A stretch of DNA of 64,000 nucleotides, taken from contig JAHJZX010000011.1 of NCBI GenBank assembly GCA_018826295.1, positions 1 to 64,000 on the forward strand, written 5' to 3'. Positions 54,501-63,471 of this stretch are shown piece after piece. How positions within the stretch are numbered: position 1 is the first letter of the stretch; the number at the start of each line of letters is the position of its first letter. Origin of the DNA: Gammaproteobacteria bacterium (lineage in GTDB: Bacteria > Pseudomonadota > Gammaproteobacteria > Enterobacterales > Alteromonadaceae). Under the pieces are notes generated by a model, which was given only the letters and a program-made list of their open reading frames with translations, did not search any database and was not told where the DNA came from. Position numbers and translations under genes: made by a program.

Positions 54501-55280
54501 GTTAAAGACAACCTGGATGTTAGCTGTGCACCGTTAAGCGATGAAAAACGTCAGCGCCTGCTTAGCGAAACCACCAGCAGTGCTGTGGCTTACGCTATGC
54601 CAGCTGCCGCCGCAGCCCAGCAACAGTGGGCCGCACTGGCGGTGAATCAGCGCACCTCGGTATTGCGGCAATTTTTGGCCTCGTTGGCGGCCAACACTGT
54701 GGTCAATAAGCAAGAACCGGATCTGGAACAAGTGCTTACTCTGGCGCAGCAAAAACTGGCCCGGGCCGAGCGCGAACTGCAAAAACCTATTGCCCTGCCG
54801 GGGCCGACAGGTGAAAGCAATGTACTGGTGTTAGACCCACGCGGCATTGTGGCACTGGTACGCGATGAAACCAGCTCGTTTGGTTATTGGCTGGTAACCA
54901 TCATCACCGCGCTGGTGGCCGGTAATGCGGTGATTACTGCGGTAGAAGAAGCCGATCTGACCGAAGCCGAGGCATGTATAAAAGCCCTGCAACAGGCTGG
55001 CATGCCCGCGCATTTGCTGGCGGTAGTTAAACTGGATTGCCTGACCACACTACTGGCTCATACAGAACTTAGCGCAGCTATTGTTGAAGTCAGCAGTGCG
55101 GTTAAACCGCTCTGCGCCGAGCTGTTAACTGCTCGCGAAGGTGCCATCCTGCCGCTGATCACCTCTCCGGCCGGTCAGCGCTTGCTTCAGCGGTTAATTA
55201 CCGAGAAAACCATTACCATCAATACCACTGCCGCCGGCGGCAATGCGTCCCTGATGACAATGGCCGACAACGTCGGTTAA
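51504..55280 (+). CDS. putA: Bifunctional proline dehydrogenase / P5C dehydrogenase PutA, 1258 aa
   Basis: Oxidises proline to glutamate in two steps at the membrane. FAD-dependent PRODH covers about 85-500 (R-L-V-K-G-A-Y-W-D near residue 352), then the P5C dehydrogenase with catalytic Cys813 in G-Q-R-C, and a C-terminal ALDH-like tail. ATG 51504 starts directly before the PRODH arm; no ribbon-helix-helix DNA-binding domain precedes it, so this PutA does not repress its own gene. The divergent Lrp-type gene likely replaces that function. Frame is open far upstream, but only this start fits the family. Confidence 0.95.
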   Translation: MLYNGSLVATQPLRQTIRDFYRADEDQVLQYLLPLADIGVNARSRAWERARQLVLTIRQAQVGKGGVDALLNEFSLSTEEGLVLMCLAEALLRVPDKTTADRLIRDKLSQGDWSSHLGNSSSVFVNASAWGLLLTGKLVNYSDEQKKQQFGLLKRTCGRLGEPVIRQAVRYAMQIMGAQFVMGTTISAALQRATEMEAKGFRYSYDMLGEGARTMADADRYFDSYMRAIDTIGKAAKGRGPYNSPGISVKLSAIHPRYEFSHRDRVIEQLVPRVKQLALAAKAYDIGFTIDAEEADRLDLSLDIIETVFSDPALDGWQGFGLAVQAYQKRGSHVIDWLRDLTLKVGRKMMVRLVKGAYWDSEIKLSQLEGFSDFPVFSRKPSTDVSYQACAKKLLSYRDSIYPQFATHNAYTVACIMEMTRDYSGFEFQRLHGMGDALYDEIVIKDKIPCRIYAPVGEHSDLLAYLVRRLLENGANSSFVNNIVDETIPVESLLSDPVEIVRGWSKKRNQQIPLPAKLYGAERDNSNGLDLSDIDQIEQVKAAMQQWFDSVRQLPVLADAVPVTNPANLDEVIGYLQYADQNAMQQLLAHADAAFASWSATAVSERAALLRRIADALESHRNELLALCVKEAGKTLGDSVAEVREAIDFCRYYAARAEELCAQPQQARGVFLCISPWNFPLAIFLGQVAAAIVVGNTVVAKPAEQTSLIAVRTVELMRECGMPEHVVQLVIAPGRQVGEHIVPDSRIQGVMFTGSTETGCWIARKLAERGGEPVPLIAETGGQNCMIVDSTALPEQVVDDVISSGFQSAGQRCSALRVLFLQEDVADKIITMLKGAMAELHVGDPQWLSTDLGPVIDAKALERLNSHVQYLADKATLHYECAIPTGERHYFFAPRLYEISDLTVLEREVFGPVVHIIRFKAEQLDQVINQINATGYGLTMGVHSRIEQFTDRVAREIKAGNIYINRNMIGAVVGVQPFGGRGLSGTGPKAGGPLYLTRLVKDNLDVSCAPLSDEKRQRLLSETTSSAVAYAMPAAAAAQQQWAALAVNQRTSVLRQFLASLAANTVVNKQEPDLEQVLTLAQQKLARAERELQKPIALPGPTGESNVLVLDPRGIVALVRDETSSFGYWLVTIITALVAGNAVITAVEEADLTEAEACIKALQQAGMPAHLLAVVKLDCLTTLLAHTELSAAIVEVSSAVKPLCAELLTAREGAILPLITSPAGQRLLQRLITEKTITINTTAAGGNASLMTMADNVG

Positions 55281-55302
55281 GCGTTACAACCATGCCTGCA
55301 GT

Positions 55303-55326
55303 AAAAGCCCGGTTCGCCGGGCTTTT
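55303..55326 (+). terminator. Intrinsic terminator after putA
   Basis: AAAAGCCCGG (55303-55312) pairs with CCGGGCTTTT (55317-55326) around a TTCG tetraloop. Confidence 0.88.
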
Positions 55327-55445
55327 ACTTTTAACTCCCTGCTGTTATCGCCACTTTATGACAGATTGTCTCATTGTTAATATATAGTTAAGCTTGAGCT
55401 GCTATACTCTCGGGTGGTTTAAAGCAGGAGCTGGCCTAACACAAG

Positions 55446-56579
55446 ATGTCGTATCAGGAAGTAAAAATTGCCGATTTGCAGCCAGGCAGCTATGTCGTTC
55501 AGGTTCTGCGGCAAAATGGCGATATTATCGTTAAACATGCCGGCTGGGTGCGCACAGCACAGGCCGTGGCACAGCTTCGCCAAAAAGGTGTGCTGGTCGT
55601 ATTAACCGATCCTGACAAGCAATTACTGCAAAAAGGGCCGGTTGAACAGGTAGCAGAAAAAGCCGCTGAACCAACCCCGGACGTCACCAGCCGGGCTTTA
55701 TTCAGCGATGAGCAACCCAAAGCAGAACGCGCCTTGATGCAGGTGCAGAAAGTACAACGGCAAATGCTGGATGCCGTGCGCAGCAACAACAATATTGATC
55801 TAACCCTGGTGTACGAAGTCAGTGCCGGGCTGGCCGAGTCGATCAGTCGCAATCAGGATGTGCTGTTGTGTTTAAGCCGCATTGCCGAGCAAAGTGACGC
55901 TCTGTTGCAGCACAGCATTAATTGCGCAGTGTTTATGGCGGCTTTTGCCCGTTATCTGAATTTACCGCCCCATAAAATTCAATCTCTGATCACCGCGGCT
56001 TTGTTGCATGACATAGGCAAAGCAATAACGCCGGATAATCTGCAGGCGGAGGATCATGCCGCCATTCCGGCCAGCCTGACAGCACTAAGCAAAACCACCA
56101 ATCTGGCCGGTGATATTTCACTGTGGATCAGCCAGCATTGCGCTCATCTGGATGGGTCCGGCTCGCCCAAAATCAGTGCCGGACAAATTGATAAAGGCAG
56201 CCGCATGCTGGCTATCGTAAACTACTACGAAAAGCTGTCGTCGGGCCAGCATAGCAAACAAGGGCCACTGGCTGCATCACGCAGCTTACTGGAACGCACG
56301 CCTCATCAACTCGATAGCGAGTTAGCGCAGTTGTTTATTAAATGCATTGGTATTTATCCGCCCGGCTCCGTCGTAAAACTTAGCAGCGGCAAGCTGGCTT
56401 TAGTGCTGGAAAACAACCCGAAAAAGCCCACCCAGCCCAAAGTAAAAGTGTTTTACCATAGCAGCCACCAACACCATATCCCCAGTAAAATTATTGATTT
56501 GTCGCGTCAGCAGGAAGAGCAGGTCGACAGCTGCATCGAGCTGAAAAAGTACGGTCTGGATGTACGAAACTACTTTTAG
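55446..56579 (+). CDS. Degenerate HD-GYP protein with DUF3391 domain, 377 aa
   Basis: The N-terminal DUF3391 domain (about 1-65) is followed by an HD-GYP domain. The first His (L-L-Q-H-S-I-N) and the His188-Asp189 pair remain, but the later metal ligands are gone: K-T replaces the next His, Q-H-C-A-H replaces N-H-H-E-R, N replaces Asp in I-V-N-Y, and the GYP motif reads G-S-P. Cyclic di-GMP hydrolysis is therefore unlikely; it may bind ligand or partner with the intact copy at 56684. Both genes arose by tandem duplication. Confidence 0.88.
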   Translation: MSYQEVKIADLQPGSYVVQVLRQNGDIIVKHAGWVRTAQAVAQLRQKGVLVVLTDPDKQLLQKGPVEQVAEKAAEPTPDVTSRALFSDEQPKAERALMQVQKVQRQMLDAVRSNNNIDLTLVYEVSAGLAESISRNQDVLLCLSRIAEQSDALLQHSINCAVFMAAFARYLNLPPHKIQSLITAALLHDIGKAITPDNLQAEDHAAIPASLTALSKTTNLAGDISLWISQHCAHLDGSGSPKISAGQIDKGSRMLAIVNYYEKLSSGQHSKQGPLAASRSLLERTPHQLDSELAQLFIKCIGIYPPGSVVKLSSGKLALVLENNPKKPTQPKVKVFYHSSHQHHIPSKIIDLSRQQEEQVDSCIELKKYGLDVRNYF

Positions 56580-56683
56580 CCAGCCCGGCCCGCTATTTTG
56601 TTAACATTTATCCCTGTCCCACTTGCCCGGTTGCGCTGCCAGCATTAGTATTAGGTTATATTAGTTTTTGCTGTGATAAATTT

Positions 56684-57898
56684 ATGCTTACTACAGTGAC
56701 AATAGATCAGTTAGTCTGCGGTATGTATGTGGTTGGCGTTGCGTCACAAACCGATGGCCGGTTAGTTAAAGTTCAGGGCTTGATTAAGCAGCCAGCACAA
56801 ATTCAGCTGTTACGGCAAAAGGGTGTACTGACACTGCAGGTCGACCCGTCGCGGCAGCTTAACACCGAACCGGCTGCAGACGATGACAGCAGCTTTAATA
56901 TGGCCGCGACGATAGCTCCGGCGTCACGAAAAGATCGCATCAAGCCGCTGCCGTTGGCAAAAGAAATTAAACAGGCACAAAATCTGTATCGTAAAGCCCG
57001 GCAGTTACAACAGCGGGCGTTCAATGACATTGCTAAAGGTAAGCCGATTAATGTCGCCGACTTTCAGCGCTGTGCTGATGGCATTATCGACTCGCTGTTC
57101 CGTAATCAGGACGCCTTGCTGTGCATTAGCCGCATGCGCGACAAAGATGCCTATCTGCTGGAACATTCGGTTAATGTCGCCATCCTGATGACAGTGTTTG
57201 CCCGCCATCTGAAGTTTGATGACCACAGCATAGAACAACTGGCCACCGGCGCCTTGTTGCATGACATTGGTAAGATACGGGTGCCCAACGCTATTTTAAA
57301 TAAGCCTGGCCGCCTTAGCGATGACGAGTTTGTCGCTATGCGCAAACATGTGGAATACAGCCGGGATATTCTGCAGCAAACCGAAGGCATTTCGGCGGTC
57401 AGTATCGATGTTGCCGCCAATCATCATGAACGGCTGGACGGTGGCGGTTATCCGCAAGGCCTTAGTGCTGAACAGATATCACAGCATGCCAGAATGATTG
57501 CCATTGTCGATACTTACGATGCCATAACCGCTACCCGGGTATATAAAGACGGCCAAAGTAGTATTAAAGCACTGAAAATACTTAGAAAAGACAGCCCCAG
57601 CCATTTTGATGCTGATTTAGTGACACAGTTTATCGCCGCTGTGGGTATGTACCCGCCAGGTACTCTGGTAAAGCTGGAAAGCCAAAAGCTGGCACTGGTG
57701 CTGGAAAACAACCCGGCGAAACTGGCAAGTCCGGTCGTGAAGGTGTTTTACAATGCCCGCCAGCGGCATTATCTAAAACCGGTTAAGCTGGATCTGGCAG
57801 CAGCAAATTGCAGCGAGAAAATTGAAACCGCTGTCGATCCGGTCGAATATAATATTGATATACAACGCTTTTTTAAAGAGTTTATCTTAGAACACTAG
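56684..57898 (+). CDS. HD-GYP cyclic di-GMP phosphodiesterase with DUF3391 domain, 404 aa
   Basis: Predicted to hydrolyse cyclic di-GMP. DUF3391 occupies about 1-65, and the HD-GYP domain contains every metal ligand: L-E-H-S-V-N, His193-Asp194 in L-H-D-I-G-K, M-R-K-H, N-H-H-E-R, I-V-D-T-Y, and the motif D-G-G-G-Y-P. The gene follows its degenerate paralogue by 104 bp. Convergent with gspB. Confidence 0.93.
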   Translation: MLTTVTIDQLVCGMYVVGVASQTDGRLVKVQGLIKQPAQIQLLRQKGVLTLQVDPSRQLNTEPAADDDSSFNMAATIAPASRKDRIKPLPLAKEIKQAQNLYRKARQLQQRAFNDIAKGKPINVADFQRCADGIIDSLFRNQDALLCISRMRDKDAYLLEHSVNVAILMTVFARHLKFDDHSIEQLATGALLHDIGKIRVPNAILNKPGRLSDDEFVAMRKHVEYSRDILQQTEGISAVSIDVAANHHERLDGGGYPQGLSAEQISQHARMIAIVDTYDAITATRVYKDGQSSIKALKILRKDSPSHFDADLVTQFIAAVGMYPPGTLVKLESQKLALVLENNPAKLASPVVKVFYNARQRHYLKPVKLDLAAANCSEKIETAVDPVEYNIDIQRFFKEFILEH

Positions 57899-57915
57899 CA
57901 TCAGGAGCCGTCAGC

Positions 57916-58665
57916 CTAAGTAGACGGCCATTCACTTAGCGCCGACATACTAAACATCTGTGTACCCAACTGCAGCAGCACATACTGCGGCGTAATTTCG
58001 CGAATACGGATATCTGCGGTCACCCACTGCCCTTCCTGCAAGGTTTTACCATTCACCTTTACCCAGCGCTGTGCGGCACTGGTGGCATACACATGCGCAT
58101 CAAACCGCAGCGGCGGGATCTGCTGCAGCAGGCGGGCATCGAGCATGCTGATATCCTGTGCCGGTGCCGTGTGGCTGCGCACTGCGCTGTGACCACTACC
58201 ATGCTCAGTGGCTTTTAACGCCTGAGAAAACTTATCTCGCAGCTCATCCGACACCGCCATATCAGCCACAATGTCAGCCTGGGCTGCATTTTCTTCACTG
58301 CTTTGGTCTTCGTCCGGCAGCGGGTCGCTGTCTGCCGCTGTCACCCGTTTAACCGGCGTCTCTGGTAGCAGAACTTCCTGCTGCTTAACCGTTTCAGCCG
58401 GTGCTGTAGTTGTCGTTACCGCCGGCGTTGATGGTTGTTGCAGGACCGCCAGAATATCTGCCGGTTTTGCCGGTTCAGCAACTATAGCCATATTGGGCTG
58501 TGGCTGAACTGTGCCGCTTTGCAGCCAGTAAGCTAACAAAACACCGCTGAGCAGTGACACCAGCAATGCCAGTATCAGTGCCAGTTTGCGCCAAAAGGCA
58601 GCGGTATCACTGACAGCAGGTTGAATTGAGCTTTGTTGTTTTAACGCATCCATCAGGATCGACAT
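57916..58665 (-). CDS. gspB: GspB/ExeB-like type II secretion assembly protein, 249 aa
   Basis: Membrane protein partner of GspA that helps place the secretin. It starts S-I-L-M-D-A-L-K, has one membrane helix (about 26-49), a Pro/Ala/Glu-rich linker and the C-terminal GspB domain (about 190-249, with the R-W-V-K-V-N-G-K and I-R-E-I-T-P strands). Encoded 13 bases after gspA. Confidence 0.88.
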   Translation of the reverse strand: MSILMDALKQQSSIQPAVSDTAAFWRKLALILALLVSLLSGVLLAYWLQSGTVQPQPNMAIVAEPAKPADILAVLQQPSTPAVTTTTAPAETVKQQEVLLPETPVKRVTAADSDPLPDEDQSSEENAAQADIVADMAVSDELRDKFSQALKATEHGSGHSAVRSHTAPAQDISMLDARLLQQIPPLRFDAHVYATSAAQRWVKVNGKTLQEGQWVTADIRIREITPQYVLLQLGTQMFSMSALSEWPST

Positions 58666-58678
58666 AGGTTTCCCGCTA

Positions 58679-59605
58679 TTATCTTGCTGCCAGCAACGGC
58701 AGTATCAGCATCGCCAGAGCGAAGCCCAGCACTATAGCGCAAAGGCCAATGACAGGCCAGAACCAGCGCGGCAACGCGGCCTTAACCGCCTGCTCTGACA
58801 ACGGCAGAATTTCCGCGGCGGCTTTGCTCACCAGCTTGTCATTCACCAGGGCCTGCTGCTGGCTGTAAGCGCCCAACAAGGCTCTGTCGGCCATTAAATT
58901 TAACAGCCGTGGTATGCCACCACTTAACTGATACAACTTTTTCACCGCCGCATCGCTGAATACCGGCCGGCTGCAGCCAGCAACCTGTAAGCGAAACTTC
59001 AGATAATGTTTTACTTCATCCAGGCTCAGCGGCAATAAATGATACCGGGCGGTAATGCGCTGCGCCAGTTGACGCAAGTCATTGCGCTTAAGTAATTGCT
59101 GCAACTCAGGTTGGCCAATTAAAATTACCTGCAGCAGCTTACGGGTATTGGTTTCCAGATTGGTCAGCAATCGCAGCTGTTCCAGCACCGCAGGTTGCAG
59201 ATGCTGAGCTTCATCGATAATTAGCAGCGTATGTTTGCCGGCAGCGTGGTTTTTCAGCAAGCGGGCTTTTATTTTATCGCCCAGTAGTTTTAAGCTGGCC
59301 TCGGTTTTTTTGTAGCGGATTTTCAGCTCATCGCATATAGCAGCCAGCAATTCCAACTCGGATAATGTCGGGTTAAGAATAAAGGCCACGTCGGCGCGCT
59401 CATCTAATTCCTGCAATAAGCAGCGCGATACCGTGGTTTTACCGGTGCCGACTTCGCCGGTTAACAGCACAAAGCCACCGGCTTCCCCCAAACCAAAGCG
59501 TAAATGCGCCAGCGCTTCAGCATGGCGCGGGCTTAAATACATAAACTCCGGGTTGGGCGCTATCGAAAACGGCGCGCTGGTTAAACCGAAAAATCCGCTG
59601 TACAT
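58679..59605 (-). CDS. gspA: GspA/ExeA-like ATPase, short form, 308 aa
   Basis: AAA+ ATPase with Walker A G-E-V-G-T-G-K-T at 50-57 and Walker B with Asp131-Glu132 in I-I-D-E-A-Q-H. A membrane helix lies near the C-terminus (about 283-303). Aeromonas ExeA has about 550 residues with a periplasmic peptidoglycan-binding part after that helix; here it is missing. Together with GspB it would act in type II secretion, though no other gsp genes are seen in the window. Divergent from cca. Confidence 0.85.
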   Translation of the reverse strand: MYSGFFGLTSAPFSIAPNPEFMYLSPRHAEALAHLRFGLGEAGGFVLLTGEVGTGKTTVSRCLLQELDERADVAFILNPTLSELELLAAICDELKIRYKKTEASLKLLGDKIKARLLKNHAAGKHTLLIIDEAQHLQPAVLEQLRLLTNLETNTRKLLQVILIGQPELQQLLKRNDLRQLAQRITARYHLLPLSLDEVKHYLKFRLQVAGCSRPVFSDAAVKKLYQLSGGIPRLLNLMADRALLGAYSQQQALVNDKLVSKAAAEILPLSEQAVKAALPRWFWPVIGLCAIVLGFALAMLILPLLAAR

Positions 59606-59672
59606 ACTGCATCCTGCTGGTTGGGGCGCCGCGATTTGTTGCGACCGTGCATTTTAAAAGACGACAGGTATA

Positions 59673-60929
59673 ATGGCAAAAAAACAGCTGACAGGAAAGC
59701 CGGTGCAACGATATCTGGTAGGTGGTGCAGTACGCGACAGTCTTTTAGGTTACCCGTTTCACGAGCGGGACTGGGTAGTAGTAGGTGCTACACCACAGCA
59801 AATGCTGGATGCGGGCTATCAACAGGTGGGCAAAGATTTCCCGGTATTTTTACATCCGCAGACCAAAGAAGAACATGCCCTGGCCCGTACCGAGCGTAAA
59901 AGCGGCCGCGGCTACACCGGTTTTAGCGTTTATGCCGCACCGGATGTTACTTTAGAGCAAGACTTACTACGCCGCGACCTGACGATAAATGCCATAGCCC
60001 AGGCCGATGATGGCAGTTTAGTTGATCCCTTTGGCGGTGCCGCCGATATTGCAAATAAAATACTACGCCATGTGTCAGAGGCGTTTGCCGAAGATCCGCT
60101 GCGGGTACTGCGCGTGGCGCGTTTTTATGCCCGCTATGCTCATCTTGGCTTTAGCGTAGCGCCGGAAACTCAGGCACTGATGCGTCAGTTAAGCGACGAG
60201 CTAAACACCATAACGCCGGAGCGGGTGTGGCAGGAGACTGCCAAAGCGTTAAGCGAGCAAACACCGCAGGCTTATTTTCAGCTGTTGCATGATACCGGTG
60301 CCTTAGCGGCGCTCATGCCGGAATTAGATACGCTTTGGGGAGTGCCGCAACCGCCACAGTGGCATCCGGAAATTGATACCGGCGTGCATACACTACTGGT
60401 GCTGCAACAAGCCGCCGCACTGTCGCCACGTCTTGATATTCGTTTTGCCGCTCTGGTGCATGACTTAGGCAAAGGCGTAACCAAACCGGAATTGTGGCCA
60501 TCACATCATGGCCATGAACACACCGGCCTGCCACTGATCAACCAATTGTGCGACAGCTTGCGCGTACCAAATGACTGCCGCGAATTGGCCTTGCTGGTAT
60601 GCGAGTATCATCAGCTGGTACACCGCGCCCGCGAGTTAAAAAGCAGCACGGTATTAAAGCTGTTTAATGCGATAGATGTCTGGCGTAAGCCAGAACGCTT
60701 AGAGGCGATTTTGCTAAGTTGCACAGCAGACTTGCGCGGCCGTACCGGTTTTGAGCAGGCCGCATACCCACAGGCAGATTATCTGCAAAAACTGGCAGAT
60801 GCCGCCCGGCAGGTAACGGCGAAAGACTTAGTGGCTCAGGGTTTAAAAGGCGAAGCGATCAAACAAGGCTTGCACCTTGCACGTCTGGCGGCCATCAAGG
60901 CCGCTCAGCAGCAGGAACCCACAACTTAA
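59673..60929 (+). CDS. cca: CCA-adding tRNA nucleotidyltransferase, 418 aa
   Basis: Adds or repairs the CCA end of tRNAs. The class II palm is seen in Y-L-V-G-G-A-V-R-D at 14-22, then R-R-D-L-T-I-N-A, and the C-terminal HD domain with V-H-D-L-G-K typical of the gamma-proteobacterial multifunctional form. Its last four bases overlap the convergent uppP. Confidence 0.95.
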   Translation: MAKKQLTGKPVQRYLVGGAVRDSLLGYPFHERDWVVVGATPQQMLDAGYQQVGKDFPVFLHPQTKEEHALARTERKSGRGYTGFSVYAAPDVTLEQDLLRRDLTINAIAQADDGSLVDPFGGAADIANKILRHVSEAFAEDPLRVLRVARFYARYAHLGFSVAPETQALMRQLSDELNTITPERVWQETAKALSEQTPQAYFQLLHDTGALAALMPELDTLWGVPQPPQWHPEIDTGVHTLLVLQQAAALSPRLDIRFAALVHDLGKGVTKPELWPSHHGHEHTGLPLINQLCDSLRVPNDCRELALLVCEYHQLVHRARELKSSTVLKLFNAIDVWRKPERLEAILLSCTADLRGRTGFEQAAYPQADYLQKLADAARQVTAKDLVAQGLKGEAIKQGLHLARLAAIKAAQQQEPTT

Positions 60930-61738
60930 CCAGCGAACCAGCCAAGGAAAACAATCAGGCCGACACCTAATAGCAAACGGTAAATGACAAAAGGCAACAT
61001 GCCCATACGGCTGATAATTTTCAGGAAAAAATGAATACAAATTAAGGCACTGATAAAAGCCAGCAGGGTGCCCAGTAAAATACCTGCCACATCATATTGC
61101 TGCGGCTCGGCCAGCAGCTTGCTGGCCTGGTAGCCGCCACTGAGCACAATAATAGGAATAGACAGCAAAAAGGAAAAACGTGCTGCACTGACTTTATCCA
61201 GGCCTATTAACATAGCCGCTGTCATGGTAATACCAGAGCGCGAGGTGCCGGGAATAATTGACAACGCCTGAGCAACGCCAATAAATAACGCTTGTTTCCA
61301 GCTTAGCTTATCCATAGCGTGCTGCTGCTTTGCTGTTGCATCAGCCCACCACAATGCCAGGCCAAATAGGATAGTGGTACAGGCAATAACCCAGGGCGAA
61401 CGCAGCAAGGTATCAACCAAATCTGCTTTTGCAGCCAGCAAACCAGCTAAACCAGCCGGTATAGTGGCCAGAATAACCCACCAGGCCAGTTTACTGTCGG
61501 TACTGTGCCGGCCACTAAAGCTTTGCACCCAACCTACGGTTAACTGGCCAATATCGCGGCGAAAATACAGCATTACAGCCAGTAAGGTGCCAACATGCAC
61601 TGCGACATCAAACACTATACCCTGATCCTGCCAGCCAAAAATGACAGAAGGTAAAATAAGATGGGCGGAGGATGAAATAGGTAAAAACTCGGTCAGGCCC
61701 TGAATGATGGCCAGAATGATTACTTCCACTGTACTCAC
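60926..61738 (-). CDS. uppP: Undecaprenyl-diphosphatase UppP (BacA), 270 aa
   Basis: Regenerates undecaprenyl phosphate for cell wall synthesis. Multi-pass membrane protein with the two conserved blocks [13 protein letters not shown] and P-G-T-S-R-S-G-I-T. Three bases follow folK, in one operon folB-folK-uppP. Confidence 0.95.
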   Translation of the reverse strand: MSTVEVIILAIIQGLTEFLPISSSAHLILPSVIFGWQDQGIVFDVAVHVGTLLAVMLYFRRDIGQLTVGWVQSFSGRHSTDSKLAWWVILATIPAGLAGLLAAKADLVDTLLRSPWVIACTTILFGLALWWADATAKQQHAMDKLSWKQALFIGVAQALSIIPGTSRSGITMTAAMLIGLDKVSAARFSFLLSIPIIVLSGGYQASKLLAEPQQYDVAGILLGTLLAFISALICIHFFLKIISRMGMLPFVIYRLLLGVGLIVFLGWFAG

Positions 61739-61741
61739 TGC

Positions 61742-62227
61742 TTACTCCCAATCAAATGGCACTGGCCATAATTTTTGTTGTTTATCATATTGTTGCCATA
61801 ACTCGGCATAGGTTTTACCGGTAACAGGGTGCACAACAGCCGGAGCCAGCTCTGACAACGGCAATAACACAAAGGCATTTTCGCCTATCTCGGCGCGTGG
61901 TAAGGCTATTGGCTCGTCACACACGGCATCGTCATAAGTCAGTAAATCTAAATCCAGCGTCCGGCCACTAAAACGGGCACTTTGCCGGTCACGGCCATAG
62001 GCATCTTCAATTTGTTTAAACACACTAACGCAGTCGGCAATACTCAGCGCAGTGTCGGTGGCAGCCACCAGATTATAAAAAGCGTCACCGCAAAAGCCGA
62101 CGGCTTCGCTTTCATACACCGATGATAACTGAACAGTGCCAAAGTGTTGCTTAAGCGCGCTGACTGCGGCCTGAATATGGTAACTGCGGTTTATATTGCT
62201 ACCTATGCTGATATAAATACGCGCCAT
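61742..62227 (-). CDS. folK: HPPK, folate pathway pyrophosphokinase FolK, 161 aa
   Basis: Transfers pyrophosphate to 6-hydroxymethyl-dihydropterin. N-terminal I-S-I-G-S-N-I, the central R-F-S-G-R-T-L-D-L-D-L-L-T-Y-D and P-R-A-E-I motifs are complete. Start overlaps the folB stop by one base. Confidence 0.95.
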   Translation of the reverse strand: MARIYISIGSNINRSYHIQAAVSALKQHFGTVQLSSVYESEAVGFCGDAFYNLVAATDTALSIADCVSVFKQIEDAYGRDRQSARFSGRTLDLDLLTYDDAVCDEPIALPRAEIGENAFVLLPLSELAPAVVHPVTGKTYAELWQQYDKQQKLWPVPFDWE

Positions 62228-62580
62228 TAGTTACTCCGGCGCACTATGCTTACACCTACAGTTTGCGCTTGAGGCAGGGCATCAGGTTTGTACACGGTGA
62301 CACTCACTTCTGTCGTTGCAAATTCACTAAGCAGCAGTTGCGCCACGTTTTCAGCCACTGTTTCAATCAGCTCTATTGGCGCGGCGGTAATTAGCTGCGT
62401 AACCCGCTGCGCTATTACCGCATAATCCAGCGTCTGACCAATATTGTCATCTGCTGCGGCCTGACGAATATCGGTTTTGAGTTCAATATCTAACAACAAG
62501 CGCTGCTGAATTGTTTTTTCCCAGTCATACACCCCAATTACAGTGTCAACTTGTAGCTGTTTTATAAAAATGGTGTCCAT
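62227..62580 (-). CDS. folB: Dihydroneopterin aldolase FolB, 117 aa
   Basis: Cleaves dihydroneopterin in folate synthesis. I-G-V-Y-D-W-E-K at 15-22 and the L-D-Y-A-V-I segment are typical. First gene of folB-folK-uppP, divergent from plsY over 138 bp. Confidence 0.95.
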   Translation of the reverse strand: MDTIFIKQLQVDTVIGVYDWEKTIQQRLLLDIELKTDIRQAAADDNIGQTLDYAVIAQRVTQLITAAPIELIETVAENVAQLLLSEFATTEVSVTVYKPDALPQAQTVGVSIVRRSN

Positions 62581-62718
62581 TCAGTTAATTCCGCTTTGCG
62601 ATATAGCCGGTTTCAGGTAGGCTGGTCGGATAGGTAAAACCGCGAAAACCCTATATTCTGCTGGCCTTACATTACGCCGCAATCTTAACGTAAAAACCGG
62701 TGCTGAGGAACCGCCTAA

Positions 62719-63324
62719 ATGACCCTGCTGATTGGATTTATGATGCTGGCCGCGTATTTGTGCGGTTCCATATCGTCGGCGGTGCTGGTTAGCAAGCTGT
62801 TCCGGCTGCCCGATCCACGTCTGCACGGTTCGTGTAACCCGGGTGCCACTAATGTGTTGCGCTTAGGCGGCAAATTGCCGGCGGTATTAGTACTGGTGTT
62901 TGATGTATTAAAAGGTACGGTGCCGGTATGGGGCTCGTATTTTTTACAAATCGAACCTCTGTATCTGGGGCTTATCGCCATTTGCGCTTGTCTTGGTCAT
63001 ATTTTTCCGCTGTTTTTTGGCTTTAAAGGTGGTAAAGCCGTGGCTACGGCCTTTGGCACTATGATGCCTATCGGCCTGGATCTGGCTGGTTTATTGATCG
63101 TCAGTTGGATCTTACTGGTTGCGCTAACGGGTTATTCGTCACTGGCCGCTATTGTTACTGTAAGTCTTGCACCACTGTTTACCTGGTTTATTAAGCCGCT
63201 GTATACGCTACCGGTGCTAATGCTAAGCATTTTAATAATTCTGCGCCACCGGGAAAACGTTGTGCGTTTGTGGCGCGGTAAAGAAAGCAAAGTCTGGGAT
63301 AAGTCCAAGCGGATCAGAGAGTAA
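62719..63324 (+). CDS. plsY: Acyl-phosphate glycerol-3-phosphate acyltransferase PlsY, 201 aa
   Basis: First acyl transfer in phospholipid synthesis. Multi-pass protein with all three conserved loops: [18 protein letters not shown] and [10 protein letters not shown]. Divergent from folB. Confidence 0.95.
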   Translation: MTLLIGFMMLAAYLCGSISSAVLVSKLFRLPDPRLHGSCNPGATNVLRLGGKLPAVLVLVFDVLKGTVPVWGSYFLQIEPLYLGLIAICACLGHIFPLFFGFKGGKAVATAFGTMMPIGLDLAGLLIVSWILLVALTGYSSLAAIVTVSLAPLFTWFIKPLYTLPVLMLSILIILRHRENVVRLWRGKESKVWDKSKRIRE

Positions 63325-63347
63325 GTAATCCCGCAACCGGTAAGCGA

Positions 63348-63440
63348 GGTTGGAATCCCGATTTGGGCGCCACAGAGTGTCTGAGTGAGCGTGCCAGCGC
63401 GAGCGAGTTGCTGTGGCGAGCCAAGGCGGGAGTTGCAACC
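63348..63440. repeat. 93-bp imperfect intergenic palindrome
   Basis: The stretch between plsY and tsaD can fold almost end to end. GGTTG at 63348 pairs with CAACC ending at 63440. CGCCACAG (63368-63375) pairs perfectly with CTGTGGCG (63411-63418), and TCCCG / CGGGA and TTGG / CCAA pairs lie between. No T-run follows. It looks like an extragenic palindromic or small non-autonomous repeat; I found no second copy in the window. Confidence 0.5.
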
Positions 63441-63471
63441 GAAGCCCCGCACCTGGCCATCCATTAGACCG

